DNA from: Acidimicrobiia bacterium
GTDB taxonomy: Bacteria > Actinomycetota > Acidimicrobiia > Spongiisociales > UBA5794
Assembly (NCBI GenBank): GCA_041393965.1
Contig: JAWKJB010000001.1
Location: 310,001-374,000, forward strand
Direction: 5' to 3'
Length of the DNA: 64,000 nt
Made by a program: the position numbers and the translations under genes
Shown here: piece by piece, positions 18,205-26,054 of the stretch
Layout of the letters: each line of letters begins with the position of its first letter
Numbering within the stretch: position 1 is the stretch's first letter
Notes under the pieces: model-generated
What the model saw: only the letters and a program-made list of their open reading frames with translations
Told to the model about the DNA's origin: nothing
Databases searched by the model: none

Positions 18205-19619
18205 GGCAGTCCGGTGCCTGCCGCATCGAAGCACCGGGACCCGGTGGGAAGCACTTTGCCAGGGTTCATGACACCGTCAGGATCGAAGGCGTCGCGGATC
18301 CGGGCCTGTGCGTCGAGGTCTGACTCGTCGAAGACGAGACCCATCAGGTCCCGCTTCTCGATGCCGATACCGTGTTCACCCGACAACGACCCGCCCGCTT
18401 CGATCGACGCGACGACCATTTCGGTGGCCGCTGCTCGTACCTTGTCGAGCATCCCGGGTTCCGAGCTGTCGAATGCCACGAGCGGATGCAGGTTCCCATC
18501 ACCGGCGTGGAACACATTGAGCATGTCGAGTTCGTAGCGCGATCCGATCTCATAGATGCGGGTCAGCACCTCGACGAGTCGCGTCCGCGGCACGACCGTG
18601 TCGTGGAGGTAGTAGTCGGGGGCCTTTTGTGCAACAGCACCGAACGCGGCCTTGCGAGCCTTCCACAGCAGGGCGCGGTCCTCAGGGTCCCTCGCGGTCC
18701 GGATCGAGGTGGCACGGTGCTCCCTCGCGATCGCCTCGATCGATGGAGCCGCGCTCGCAACGGACTCCGGCGTTCCGGTGACCTCGGCGAGTAGGACCGC
18801 AGCGGCTTCGGTCGGGTATCCGGCGTGGACGAACTTCTCGACGGCTTCGACCATCGGCTGGTCCATCATCTCGAGGGCGGCAGGGATCTGCCCCGAGGCG
18901 ATGATCGCCGACACGGTCGCGGCTGCGTCGGTGATCGACGAGAACCCGATGAGGATGGTGGTGGCGTCCGGGGAATTCTGCATGAGCCTGACGAGGATCC
19001 TCGTTGCGATCCCGATCGTGCCCTCCGAGCCAACGAGGACAGCGCGAAGGTCGAGGCCCGGCGTGTCCGGTGCCGCACCTCCGACGGTGATGACATCTCC
19101 CTCCGGGGTCACCATCTCAGCGGCGAGAATGTGGGCCACCGTGGTGCCGTCGGCAAGGCAATGCGGGCCACCTGCGTTCGTGCCCAGGTTGCCGCCGATC
19201 GTGCTCGCGGCCTGAGACGAGGGATCGGGGGCGAAGTGCAGCCCATGGTCGACAAGACGCTCTGATAGGTCGAGGTTGATGAGACCGGGACCGACCCACG
19301 CCGTTCGCGCCACCTCGTCCACTTCGTGGATGGCGTTGAGCCGGGTCAGGACAATCAACAGGCCGGGCCGTGCCGGCACCGCACCGCCCGCGAGCCCGGT
19401 ACCGGCCCCGCGGGGAACGATCGGAACACGGTGGCGAAGGGCGATCCGCACACATTCGGCGACTTCCTCGGTGGTCGAAGGCAACACCGCGGCGACGACG
19501 GTGCCCGCGGTGACGCCAGCATCACGGGCGAAGACGGCAAGATCGAGACGGTGACTGCGGAGGGCGTCGCCGCCGACCGCTTCGCGCAGATCCTCGATGA
19601 GGTCCCGATCGGGTTCCAT
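18201..19619 (-). CDS. glcD: Glycolate oxidase catalytic FAD subunit
   Basis: Oxidises glycolate to glyoxylate. The 472-residue protein has the PCMH-type FAD domain (VPRGAGTGLAGGAVPARPG, then GGNLGTNAGGPHCLADGTT) and the C-terminal FAD-oxidase domain with GDGNLHPLVAFD, SGEHGIGIEKRDLM and a terminal FDPDGVMNPGKVLP. A TAGTCT -10 box at 19626-19631 ends six bases before the ATG, so the glcDEF message is probably leaderless. D-lactate or another 2-hydroxy acid is an alternative substrate; the three-gene arrangement favours glycolate. Confidence 0.92.
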   Translation of the reverse strand: MEPDRDLIEDLREAVGGDALRSHRLDLAVFARDAGVTAGTVVAAVLPSTTEEVAECVRIALRHRVPIVPRGAGTGLAGGAVPARPGLLIVLTRLNAIHEVDEVARTAWVGPGLINLDLSERLVDHGLHFAPDPSSQAASTIGGNLGTNAGGPHCLADGTTVAHILAAEMVTPEGDVITVGGAAPDTPGLDLRAVLVGSEGTIGIATRILVRLMQNSPDATTILIGFSSITDAAATVSAIIASGQIPAALEMMDQPMVEAVEKFVHAGYPTEAAAVLLAEVTGTPESVASAAPSIEAIAREHRATSIRTARDPEDRALLWKARKAAFGAVAQKAPDYYLHDTVVPRTRLVEVLTRIYEIGSRYELDMLNVFHAGDGNLHPLVAFDSSEPGMLDKVRAAATEMVVASIEAGGSLSGEHGIGIEKRDLMGLVFDESDLDAQARIRDAFDPDGVMNPGKVLPTGSRCFDAAGTGLP

Positions 19620-19758
19620 GGTTCGAGACTAGGACCGCGGTGCACCAGCTCCGGTCGACCGCAATTCGGCTCGCGGTCCGCGGTGTTCCCGCCCTCACCG
19701 AGCTGTCCGGTGGACCCTCGACCGGCTCGCTACGCTGCGCCGTAGAAGGAGGCGGTCC

Positions 19759-20010
19759 ATGCCGGTGACAATCGAAGCCACACCGAACCCTCGAGCGATG
19801 AAGTTCAGTGTCGGATCCCCCGTCGGCGGTCCGGTCACCGTGACGGACGCTGCGTCCGCCGATGAACCGTTCGCGTCGATCCTCGCGCTCGACGGCGTCG
19901 CCTCGGTATTTGCAACGGCGGATTTCGTCACGGTGACGCGATCCGTTGACGCCGAGTGGTCGGGGTTGTCAAAGATTATCGCCGAGATCCTCGACGAGGC
20001 ATTCTCCTGA
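19759..20010 (+). CDS. Nfu/NifU N-terminal domain protein
   Basis: An 83-residue stand-alone Nfu_N domain, recognised by IEATPNPRAMKFSV at the N-terminus and LDGVASVFATADFVTVTR in the middle. In other proteins this domain precedes a CxxC NifU scaffold domain; that domain and all cysteines are absent here, so it cannot bind an Fe-S cluster by itself. It may assist cluster delivery. A strong AAGGAGG ribosome site precedes the ATG and a TACGCT -10 box lies about 20 bases further upstream, so this gene has a short leader, unlike many neighbours. Confidence 0.8.
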   Translation: MPVTIEATPNPRAMKFSVGSPVGGPVTVTDAASADEPFASILALDGVASVFATADFVTVTRSVDAEWSGLSKIIAEILDEAFS

Positions 20011-20047
20011 CCGTCAGACGGCCCCAAAGGTTCGGTTCGGCGACTGT

Positions 20048-20713
20048 TCAAGGAAGGTCGGCTGCGACGGGAAGCGATGTCACAACCCAACCCCTTGTCG
20101 GCTCGTTCGCAAGCTCGAGCGTGACCGCCCGGACGGGGTCGCGCACGAAGCCGTCTTCGGCGCGGGTGACGGTGCGATAGGCAACCGAAATCACGGTCTC
20201 GTCGGCGGCCTCGTCGATCGAGAACACCCTCGCCCACTCGACAAACGATTCCGTGTCGTCCGGATCCCGGTGGGGCAGCAGCGCTGCAAGTCCCGGGTCG
20301 CCGAGGGCCGCTTCGAGACTCGCGAGGGTTTCGGGCGAACCGTCCCGCGTGAAGTAGTCGGTCACGAACCATTCGGCCACAAGGATCGGGATCCTTTGCT
20401 CCGTGGCGAGTGGCTCACCGGCGATCGCCATGAGATCGGCCTCACTGATGCTGCCAAGCGGCTCTGCAGGCATGGCTGGTGCCAGCGGCGTGTCGACCGT
20501 CTCGGATATCACCTCGGCGGGAACGGTGGCAGCGGCGGTCGCGGGAGTCGCGGCTGGTGTCGGGGATGTCGAACCGAGGAACCTCATCACGAGAAAGAGG
20601 ACAACGACGGCAGCAACGGCCGTCCCCGCGAAGTAGATCCTCCGATCGACGGCGGGCTTGGCATCCGCGACCAGGGTCGACCACGGGATCGCCTCGTATT
20701 CCTCTGCTTCCAT
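20048..20713 (-). CDS. Single-pass membrane protein with extracytoplasmic domain
   Basis: A 221-residue protein: cytoplasmic N-terminus of about 25 residues, one membrane helix (IYFAGTAVAAVVVLFLVMRF), a Pro/Ala/Thr-rich linker, then a soluble domain of about 150 residues with alternating strands (ISVAYRTVTRAEDGF, AVTLELANEPTRGWVV). The layout resembles TcpC/VirB8-like or NTF2-like membrane-anchored domains, but I do not claim homology. GGAGAGG precedes the ATG. It starts three bases after the LysM gene stop, so the two form a pair, perhaps in envelope assembly. Confidence 0.65.
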   Translation of the reverse strand: MEAEEYEAIPWSTLVADAKPAVDRRIYFAGTAVAAVVVLFLVMRFLGSTSPTPAATPATAAATVPAEVISETVDTPLAPAMPAEPLGSISEADLMAIAGEPLATEQRIPILVAEWFVTDYFTRDGSPETLASLEAALGDPGLAALLPHRDPDDTESFVEWARVFSIDEAADETVISVAYRTVTRAEDGFVRDPVRAVTLELANEPTRGWVVTSLPVAADLP

Positions 20714-20716
20714 GTG

Positions 20717-21388
20717 TCACCTCTCCGGTAGGACGAAGACCTGCCCCGGGAAGATGAGGTTGGGGTTGTCGCCGATCACCTCACGGTTCAGGTCGTAGAT
20801 GGCGTGCCACAGATCGCTTATCTCTGCACCCGACACGGCGCCGCGGTCCGATTCGCTCATCAGGATGGACCGAGCGATGCTCCACAGGCAGTCACCGGAC
20901 ACGACCATGTATGACCCAGCCCGTGTCGGTGACATCGGCGGGACACGGCTCGCAAGCCTCGTCGGCGAGGCATCTGATCCGGTAGCGGGCTGCACCGCCT
21001 GCGGATCGTCCACCATGACGCTGCGAAGGGTCAGAGCCGATCCGGTCTCCTCGGAGACCGCCATCACCCGCTCGCGTTGCGGAACCACCGATGCAGCTGC
21101 CGGGAGCAGCCGCCACGACATGAGTCCGATGAGCGCGCTGGCCACGATCGAAGCCGTCCGGGATCGCCGATGCCTCCTCGGCCTTCCCTCGGGCGGTGGT
21201 GTTGCGATACCGAGCGCGAGGACCCAGATCCGGTCGCCAACGAACCAGAGAACCGACAGCCCGAGCAGCACCACGAGATACAACGATGCGAAGTCATTGG
21301 CGAAGGGCAGAAACGATTCGGATGCCACGCGACCAACCTGCCAAAACGGAGGCCCCGATACAAGACCCCTGTTCGAAAACCAAGCCAA
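20717..21388 (-). CDS. Membrane protein with C-terminal LysM domain
   Basis: A 223-residue protein with a hydrophobic helix near residues 35-60 (LYLVVLLGLSVLWFVGDRI), a second near 80-100, and a C-terminal LysM peptidoglycan-binding domain (YMVVSGDCLWSIARSIL through DNPNLIFPGQVFVLP). It therefore probably anchors to the membrane and binds cell wall. The TTG start is supported by GGAGA six bases upstream; a GTG at residue 20 is an alternative. It is paired with the single-pass membrane protein that follows. Confidence 0.75.
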   Translation of the reverse strand: MAWFSNRGLVSGPPFWQVGRVASESFLPFANDFASLYLVVLLGLSVLWFVGDRIWVLALGIATPPPEGRPRRHRRSRTASIVASALIGLMSWRLLPAAASVVPQRERVMAVSEETGSALTLRSVMVDDPQAVQPATGSDASPTRLASRVPPMSPTRAGSYMVVSGDCLWSIARSILMSESDRGAVSGAEISDLWHAIYDLNREVIGDNPNLIFPGQVFVLPER

Positions 21389-21411
21389 CCGGTATCTCCG
21401 GATCGACTGGT

Positions 21412-21807
21412 TCAGCCCGCGGGGAGGAGCTCGGCGGCCGGTGAAGCGGCCGCCAATCCAGCATCGGTCGTCACGACGGGGGCATCGAGTCGGTTGGCAA
21501 GCTCTATGTACCCAGCGTCAACAAGCCTCAGATTGTGGCGAAGGTCCCACGCTCCAATCAGGAGTGGGGAGAGAAGATGACGCTGAATCGGGGCAGCGGC
21601 AACACGCTTGAGTCGCGTGGTGACCTGACGACAAGTGAGTTCTCCCGCTCGCTGGAGGCGTCCCAGTGCGGAGAGCACTTCGGCATCGAAGTGAGCGGGG
21701 ACATGAAGTTCGTGACCGCTGAGTCGATCCCGCACCGCGGCCGCCATTGGCGACCCGACGAGCAAGTCAACCATTGCAGAGGCATCCATGATGACTCTTT
21801 CAGCCAC
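21412..21807 (-). CDS. PIN-domain protein, VapC-like, without visible antitoxin
   Basis: A 131-residue PIN domain, the RNase fold of VapC toxins. Seen are RVIMDASAMVDLL with the first acidic residue, AEVLSALGRL with the second, LRLVDAGYIELAN and the closing VVTTDAGLAAA. A VapB antitoxin would be expected just upstream on the same strand, but only 133 bases separate this gene from moaA, and the one short frame there (about 33 codons, ending at the start of this gene) has no VapB or ribbon-helix-helix features. It may be an orphan toxin or have a distant partner. Confidence 0.8.
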   Translation of the reverse strand: MAERVIMDASAMVDLLVGSPMAAAVRDRLSGHELHVPAHFDAEVLSALGRLQRAGELTCRQVTTRLKRVAAAPIQRHLLSPLLIGAWDLRHNLRLVDAGYIELANRLDAPVVTTDAGLAAASPAAELLPAG

Positions 21808-21940
21808 GGTACTCGAGGTCGTGCTTGGCAGAAGCTACCGCCTGCGTCAGAATCAAGACACCCGGGCAAACGGCGACATCGGCGCGGGAGGCGAACCGCA
21901 TCTGATCGCGTTTTCCCTGGTCAGAGCACTACAACCGGCC

Positions 21941-22942
21941 CTACCCGCCGATGTAGCTCATCTCGACCTTGGGATCGGCGAGGGGAACACCGCCCCGGAG
22001 CTCCGAATACCGGTCCTCCCGTTCCGTCCATGTCGTGTGGATGATCGCGGTGAGGTCCTCGTCGCTCGCTCCGGATCGGATCGGGCCTCGCAGGTTAATG
22101 CCGGAACCGGCGAACAGACAGGTGTACAGGCTGCCTTCGGCTGAGAGCCGAAGTCTCGTACACGAACCACAGAACGGCTGACTGACGGAGGAGATGAAGC
22201 CGATCTCCCCTGCGCCGTCCACATAGCGCCACCGCTGCGCGACCTCACCCCGGTATGCTGCCTCGACGGGTTCGATCTCCCAGCGGCTGTTGATCACAGC
22301 AGCGACTTCTGCTGAGGGGACCACATCTTCGAGCACCCATTGGTTGGTTGTGCCGACATCCATGTACTCGATGAAGCGGATCGTGTGCCCCGTTCCACGG
22401 AAGTGCGCAGCGAGGGGAAGAACCTGATCGTCGTTCCATCCCCTGCGTAACACAGCGTTGATCTTGATCGGTCCGAGCCCTGCTGCGGATGCCGTGTCGA
22501 TCGCGTCGAGAATCACCGAAACATCGACATCCGTGTCGACGAGCTGCTTGAACCGGTCGTTGTCGATCGAGTCGAGGCTCACCGTGATCCTTCCGAGCCC
22601 CGCGTCGGCGAGTGGTGCCGCCATCTTCGCCAGTTGGAGGCCGTTGGTGGTCATCGCGAGGTCGGAGACACCATCGATCTCGGCGATGGACCGCACCAGG
22701 GTGTCGATCTCACGCCGGAGGAGTGGCTCACCTCCCGTGAGCCGGATCTTCGTCACGCCGAGGGAGGTCGCGATCGATGCAATCCTCGTGATCTCGGCAT
22801 AGGTGAGGATGGCTGAACGATCCAGATAGGTGTGCTTGTCGTACACCTCCCGCGGCATGCAGTACACGCACCGGAAACTGCACCGGTCGGTGACCGAGAT
22901 CCGAAGATCACGCATCGGGCGATCGAGGGTGTCGCGCACCAT
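21941..22942 (-). CDS. moaA: GTP 3',8-cyclase
   Basis: Radical-SAM enzyme for the first step of molybdenum cofactor synthesis, converting GTP to 3',8-cyclo-7,8-dihydro-GTP. Residues 21-28 are the radical-SAM CSFRCVYC motif; the second Fe-S cluster motif is near the C-terminus (FCGSCTRLRLSAEG, LYTC). The C-terminal GG tail needed for activity is present (EMSYIGG). Length 333 is standard. TAGCGT at 22950-22955, seven bases before the ATG, suggests leaderless transcription. No other moa gene is in the window. Confidence 0.95.
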   Translation of the reverse strand: MVRDTLDRPMRDLRISVTDRCSFRCVYCMPREVYDKHTYLDRSAILTYAEITRIASIATSLGVTKIRLTGGEPLLRREIDTLVRSIAEIDGVSDLAMTTNGLQLAKMAAPLADAGLGRITVSLDSIDNDRFKQLVDTDVDVSVILDAIDTASAAGLGPIKINAVLRRGWNDDQVLPLAAHFRGTGHTIRFIEYMDVGTTNQWVLEDVVPSAEVAAVINSRWEIEPVEAAYRGEVAQRWRYVDGAGEIGFISSVSQPFCGSCTRLRLSAEGSLYTCLFAGSGINLRGPIRSGASDEDLTAIIHTTWTEREDRYSELRGGVPLADPKVEMSYIGG

Positions 22943-23054
22943 GGCCGAAACGCTAGTGGTCTCAAGCGGTGCAATCTCCGGCCGCTGCCTTGATACGGTT
23001 CGGAGCGATACGAGGCCGAACCACCCCCAAAAAGTTGACCTTTTTGTTGAACGG

Positions 23055-23068
23055 GAACCCTGGGTACG
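23055..23068. repeat. Copy 1 of a 14-base intergenic motif
   Basis: GAACCCTGGGTACG lies in the 139-base gap between moaA and the folK-folE gene, flanked by CGGG and CCCG arms that can form a hairpin. The same 14 bases recur at 37013. Just before it, AAAAAG and CTTTTT arms form another short palindrome, which could act as a terminator for the upstream minus-strand gene. Confidence 0.5.
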
Positions 23069-23081
23069 GGTTGACGCCCGG

Positions 23082-24197
23082 TCAGGTGACGAGGTCGAGG
23101 AATTCGGCGCGGGTTCGGGCGTCGGAGCGGAAGGTGCCGCGCATGGAGCTGGTCACCATGTTGCTCTCCTGCTTTTGGACGCCGCGCATCATCATGCACA
23201 GGTGCTTGCCCTCCATCACGACACCGACACCGTGCGGGTCGAGGATGTTCAAAAGGGCGTCCGCGACCTGGTTCGTGAGCCGTTCCTGTACCTGAAGGCG
23301 CCGAGCGTAGACATCGACGATTCTGGCGATCTTGGAAAGGCCGATGATCTTGCCCTTTGGCAGGTATGCCACGGTTGCACTCCCGAAGAAGGGCAACATG
23401 TGGTGTTCGCACATCGAGTAGAACTCCACATCTCGCACCACGACCATTTCTTCGGCGCCCTCCGCGTCGAAGATCGCTCCGTTGACCACATCGTCAAGCG
23501 AGGTCGTGTAGCCGCTGGTGAGGAAGTCGAGTGCCTTGGCGACCCGCAACGGAGTTCGCTGAAGACCCGCCCGATCGGGATCCTCGCCGATCTCGACGAG
23601 CTGGGACCGTACGAGGTCCTCAAGCCGGGGGGCATAGACCTCCGCCGAATCATCGAATCCTTCGGCCCTTGTCACATACGGTGAGCTGATCTCGTGCACG
23701 CGCGCCGGGGGCACCTCGTCGTTGTGATCCGCCATCTCCGCAGCGATGTCGCGAGCGCTTCTCCCAGAAACGGGATGAATCCAGTCGGGCACGACATCGG
23801 CAACCGGAATCGCGACATGCTTGTGGAGCTCCATGTCGGGGTCCGGAATCGACCAGTCCTCGAAGTCCTTCACGAGGTCGTCGTAGAACACGATGTCGAG
23901 GTCGATCGTACGCGGTTCGTTCGGGTCGTCGGTTCTGACCCTTCCAAGACCCCGCTCGATGGTCCGCAGGACCTCTCGGAGGTCCTCGGGGTTGAGCGAT
24001 GTCGAAACCAGCACGGCGACATTGAAGAAGTCTGGCGCGTCGCTGTCCCCCACCGCCACGGTATCGAAGCAGGCGCTGACCTCTTCGACGGTCACATGCG
24101 GTGTGCGGCGAAGAAGCCGCACGGCTTCCGGGACGCACCTATCTCGATCGATATTGGATCCCGCAAGCAGCACGGCCCTCGAGATGTGATCTGACAC
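23082..24197 (-). CDS. Bifunctional HPPK (FolK) - GTP cyclohydrolase I (FolE) fusion
   Basis: A single 371-residue chain with two folate-pathway enzymes. Residues 1-165 are 6-hydroxymethyl-7,8-dihydropterin pyrophosphokinase (LLAGSNIDRD, PDFFNVAV, EPRTIDLDIVFYDD). Residues 190-371 are GTP cyclohydrolase I with zinc ligands in YSMCEHHMLPFFG and KHLCMMMRGVQ, and GLSKIARIVDVYARRLQVQE. FolE makes the first pathway intermediate and FolK acts after FolB, so the fusion joins non-consecutive steps. The GTG start at 24195-24197 has AAGGGAG five bases upstream; an in-frame start 66 codons earlier would run through folB. FolB is immediately upstream. Confidence 0.9.
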   Translation of the reverse strand: MSDHISRAVLLAGSNIDRDRCVPEAVRLLRRTPHVTVEEVSACFDTVAVGDSDAPDFFNVAVLVSTSLNPEDLREVLRTIERGLGRVRTDDPNEPRTIDLDIVFYDDLVKDFEDWSIPDPDMELHKHVAIPVADVVPDWIHPVSGRSARDIAAEMADHNDEVPPARVHEISSPYVTRAEGFDDSAEVYAPRLEDLVRSQLVEIGEDPDRAGLQRTPLRVAKALDFLTSGYTTSLDDVVNGAIFDAEGAEEMVVVRDVEFYSMCEHHMLPFFGSATVAYLPKGKIIGLSKIARIVDVYARRLQVQERLTNQVADALLNILDPHGVGVVMEGKHLCMMMRGVQKQESNMVTSSMRGTFRSDARTRAEFLDLVT

Positions 24198-24207
24198 GGC
24201 GCTCCCT

Positions 24208-24594
24208 TCAGTCCTCGCCGTTATCAACGCGCGATCGGGTGATGCTGATTCCCACGGATCGCGCGTGGCGAAGCGCACCGGGCTTCTCGACCGTGACCGT
24301 GACCCGCTCAACACCGTCGTGGGCCAAACAGATGCCGGCCAGTTCGCTCGCGAGTCGCTCAACGAGCATCGGCCTCCCTCCCTCGATGTGGGCAATCATC
24401 TCCTTGGTGATGGTTCGGTAGTTGACCGCGTCGTTGATGTCGTCAGACTCGGCTGCTGGCCGAGTGTCGGTGAACAGCACGGCATTGACGAGGATCTCCT
24501 GTTCGTTGACCCGTTCGTCCGGGTTGATCCCGATGATGCCGCGCAGTGACAGGTCGCGGATGACGATCCGGTCCAGATGGTCCGATTGCTCCAT
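24208..24594 (-). CDS. folB: Dihydroneopterin aldolase
   Basis: Converts 7,8-dihydroneopterin to 6-hydroxymethyl-7,8-dihydropterin. The 128-residue protein has IVIRDLSLRGIIGINPDER, the VNYRTITKEM block, MLVERLASELA with the catalytic-site Glu, and VTVEKPGALRHA. It starts 44 bases after the FolM-like gene and ends ten bases before the folK-folE fusion, whose kinase uses its product. A TAGCCT box lies nine bases before the ATG, with GGAG between. Confidence 0.93.
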   Translation of the reverse strand: MEQSDHLDRIVIRDLSLRGIIGINPDERVNEQEILVNAVLFTDTRPAAESDDINDAVNYRTITKEMIAHIEGGRPMLVERLASELAGICLAHDGVERVTVTVEKPGALRHARSVGISITRSRVDNGED

Positions 24595-24638
24595 GTCTCC
24601 GGGAGGCTACCGACCGTCCGATGCGCGCATGGCGGCTG

Positions 24639-25370
24639 TTACAGGAGGTGGCCGCCACCATCGACCCGAACGATCTCGCCGGTGATGAAGTCGTTGCGGC
24701 ACAAGAAGACCACCGTGTCGGCGACCACCTCTGCGCCCCCGACGCGTGCGAGGGGCAGGGTCGCTGCGAGGCGTTCGGCATAGGTGCCGTCCTCGTCGAC
24801 GGGGGGCAAGATGACACCCGGCGCCACCGCATTGACGCGGATCCGCGGCGCGAGCTCGAGGGCGGCGACCCGGGTGAGCGTGTCCAAACCCCCTTTCGCG
24901 AGCAGGTACGACAGGTGCTCCCGGTACGGATGGGCTGTACGCACATCCGAGATGTTGACGACCGCACCGTCCATCTCCTCGGGCAGGGCTTCAGCCATGG
25001 CCTTGATCAGCATCAGCGGCGACTCCAGGGACACCGACCTTGCATCCCGGACGCCTTCAAGGGTGACATCGGCCAGAGAGTCCTTCGGGAAGATCGATGC
25101 GCTGTTGACGAGGATCGATACGGGGCCGAGCGCGGCGGCTGCGTCCGCCATCAGCATCGAAGCGGACAGCGGGGCCGAGAGGTCGGCCGAACCGATGGCA
25201 GCCGTTCCCCCGTCGCTGAGGATCTCGTCTCGGACCTCGGTCGCGGCGACATCGCTCAAGTTGTAGTGGATGTAGACCCGGGCGCCGGCGCGTGCAAGGG
25301 CGAGGCAGATCGCCCGCCCGACACGGACGCCTCCGCCCGTGACCACTGCGGTTCGACCCTCAAGATCCAT
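24639..25370 (-). CDS. Pteridine-reductase-like SDR (FolM type)
   Basis: A 243-residue short-chain dehydrogenase. Its cofactor loop reads TGGGVRVGRA, the TGxxxRxG variant that distinguishes pteridine reductases (PTR1, FolM) from ordinary TGxxxGxG SDRs. Further PTR1-like marks are YIHYN after the second strand, VNSASIFPKDSL, NISDVRTAHP and YLLAKGG with catalytic Tyr and Lys, and AALELAPRIRVNAVAPG. Together with adjacent folB and folK-folE this argues for dihydropterin or dihydrofolate reduction. An upstream in-frame start is rejected because TACGCT (25377-25382) ends six bases before this ATG. A generic SDR is the alternative. Confidence 0.82.
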   Translation of the reverse strand: MDLEGRTAVVTGGGVRVGRAICLALARAGARVYIHYNLSDVAATEVRDEILSDGGTAAIGSADLSAPLSASMLMADAAAALGPVSILVNSASIFPKDSLADVTLEGVRDARSVSLESPLMLIKAMAEALPEEMDGAVVNISDVRTAHPYREHLSYLLAKGGLDTLTRVAALELAPRIRVNAVAPGVILPPVDEDGTYAERLAATLPLARVGGAEVVADTVVFLCRNDFITGEIVRVDGGGHLL

Positions 25371-25376
25371 GGATGC

Positions 25377-25382
25377 AGCGTA
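25377..25382 (-). promoter_or_regulatory. -10 box for the folM-folB-folK/E cluster
   Basis: TACGCT on the minus strand ends six bases before the FolM-like ATG, so transcription should start at or next to the start codon. It is divergent from the box at 25461. Confidence 0.55.
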
Positions 25383-25460
25383 CCGGTGGCGCCGCTCGAC
25401 CGGTTCAGACGGATGAACCGGTGGGCACCCGGGTACTCGGCCTTTTCGGCGGACGGCTCC

Positions 25461-25466
25461 TAAGCT
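25461..25466 (+). promoter_or_regulatory. -10 box for the Thr-rich membrane protein gene
   Basis: TAAGCT ends seven bases before the GTG at 25474. This favours that GTG over the one at 25468 and predicts a leaderless message. Confidence 0.5.
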
Positions 25467-25473
25467 CGTGTCC

Positions 25474-26052
25474 GTGAGTACGAACGACCCCAAACCGGGC
25501 CGGTGGATCCTTCCGGTCGTCATCGCGGCGTTGATCGGCTTCACCTACCTGTTCGTCAATGCCCTTCCTGCGGCCGATGTCGCTGCTTCGACGAGCACGA
25601 CCTCGTCGACAACGACAACGCTCGCCGCGACCACGACCACATCAACGACCCTTCCGAACGACATCCTCGCCTTTCTCCAGGAAGTGGATCGATTCGAAAC
25701 CGAGGCACTCTCCCTCCAAACGGACCTCGATGCGGTGAACGATGCCTGGGAGAACCGTGACGACACCGGCGCGACGATCGATGAGACGAGAGAGGGTTTC
25801 CAGGATGTCGCAGACAGGGCGCAGGTCCTCGCGAACCAGGTAGCGGCCGCCATCGTCCCCGAGCCATTCCCGGCGGAGTGGCCCGACACGATCATCGCTG
25901 CGCAACTCCTCGTGACGCGGGCCGACGAGGTGCTTGACGGCCTCGCGGCTCCCGATGACGGCAGCGAACGCCGGGCTGCGGTGAAAGCCTACGGCGAGGC
26001 GACAACGGCGTTCACCCAGCAGCTCGACGCGGTGCGGGCACTCAAGCCGTAG
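25474..26052 (+). CDS. Membrane-anchored protein with Thr-rich linker, unknown
   Basis: About 192 residues: one N-terminal helix (WILPVVIAALIGFTYLFVNAL), a Ser/Thr-rich linker of about 25 residues (STTSSTTTTLAATTTTS), then a helical extracytoplasmic domain (FLQEVDRFETEALSLQTDL and so on). No enzyme motif is visible and the family is not recognised. It is followed two bases later by the alpha/beta-hydrolase gene, so the pair is probably one transcript. The start is set by the -10 box placement. Confidence 0.65.
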   Translation: MSTNDPKPGRWILPVVIAALIGFTYLFVNALPAADVAASTSTTSSTTTTLAATTTTSTTLPNDILAFLQEVDRFETEALSLQTDLDAVNDAWENRDDTGATIDETREGFQDVADRAQVLANQVAAAIVPEPFPAEWPDTIIAAQLLVTRADEVLDGLAAPDDGSERRAAVKAYGEATTAFTQQLDAVRALKP

Positions 26053-26054
26053 CC

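Noticed and set aside
21800..21905. VapB antitoxin upstream of the PIN gene
   Set aside because: The only short frame has about 33 codons and no ribbon-helix-helix or AbrB-like sequence, so it was not annotated as a gene.
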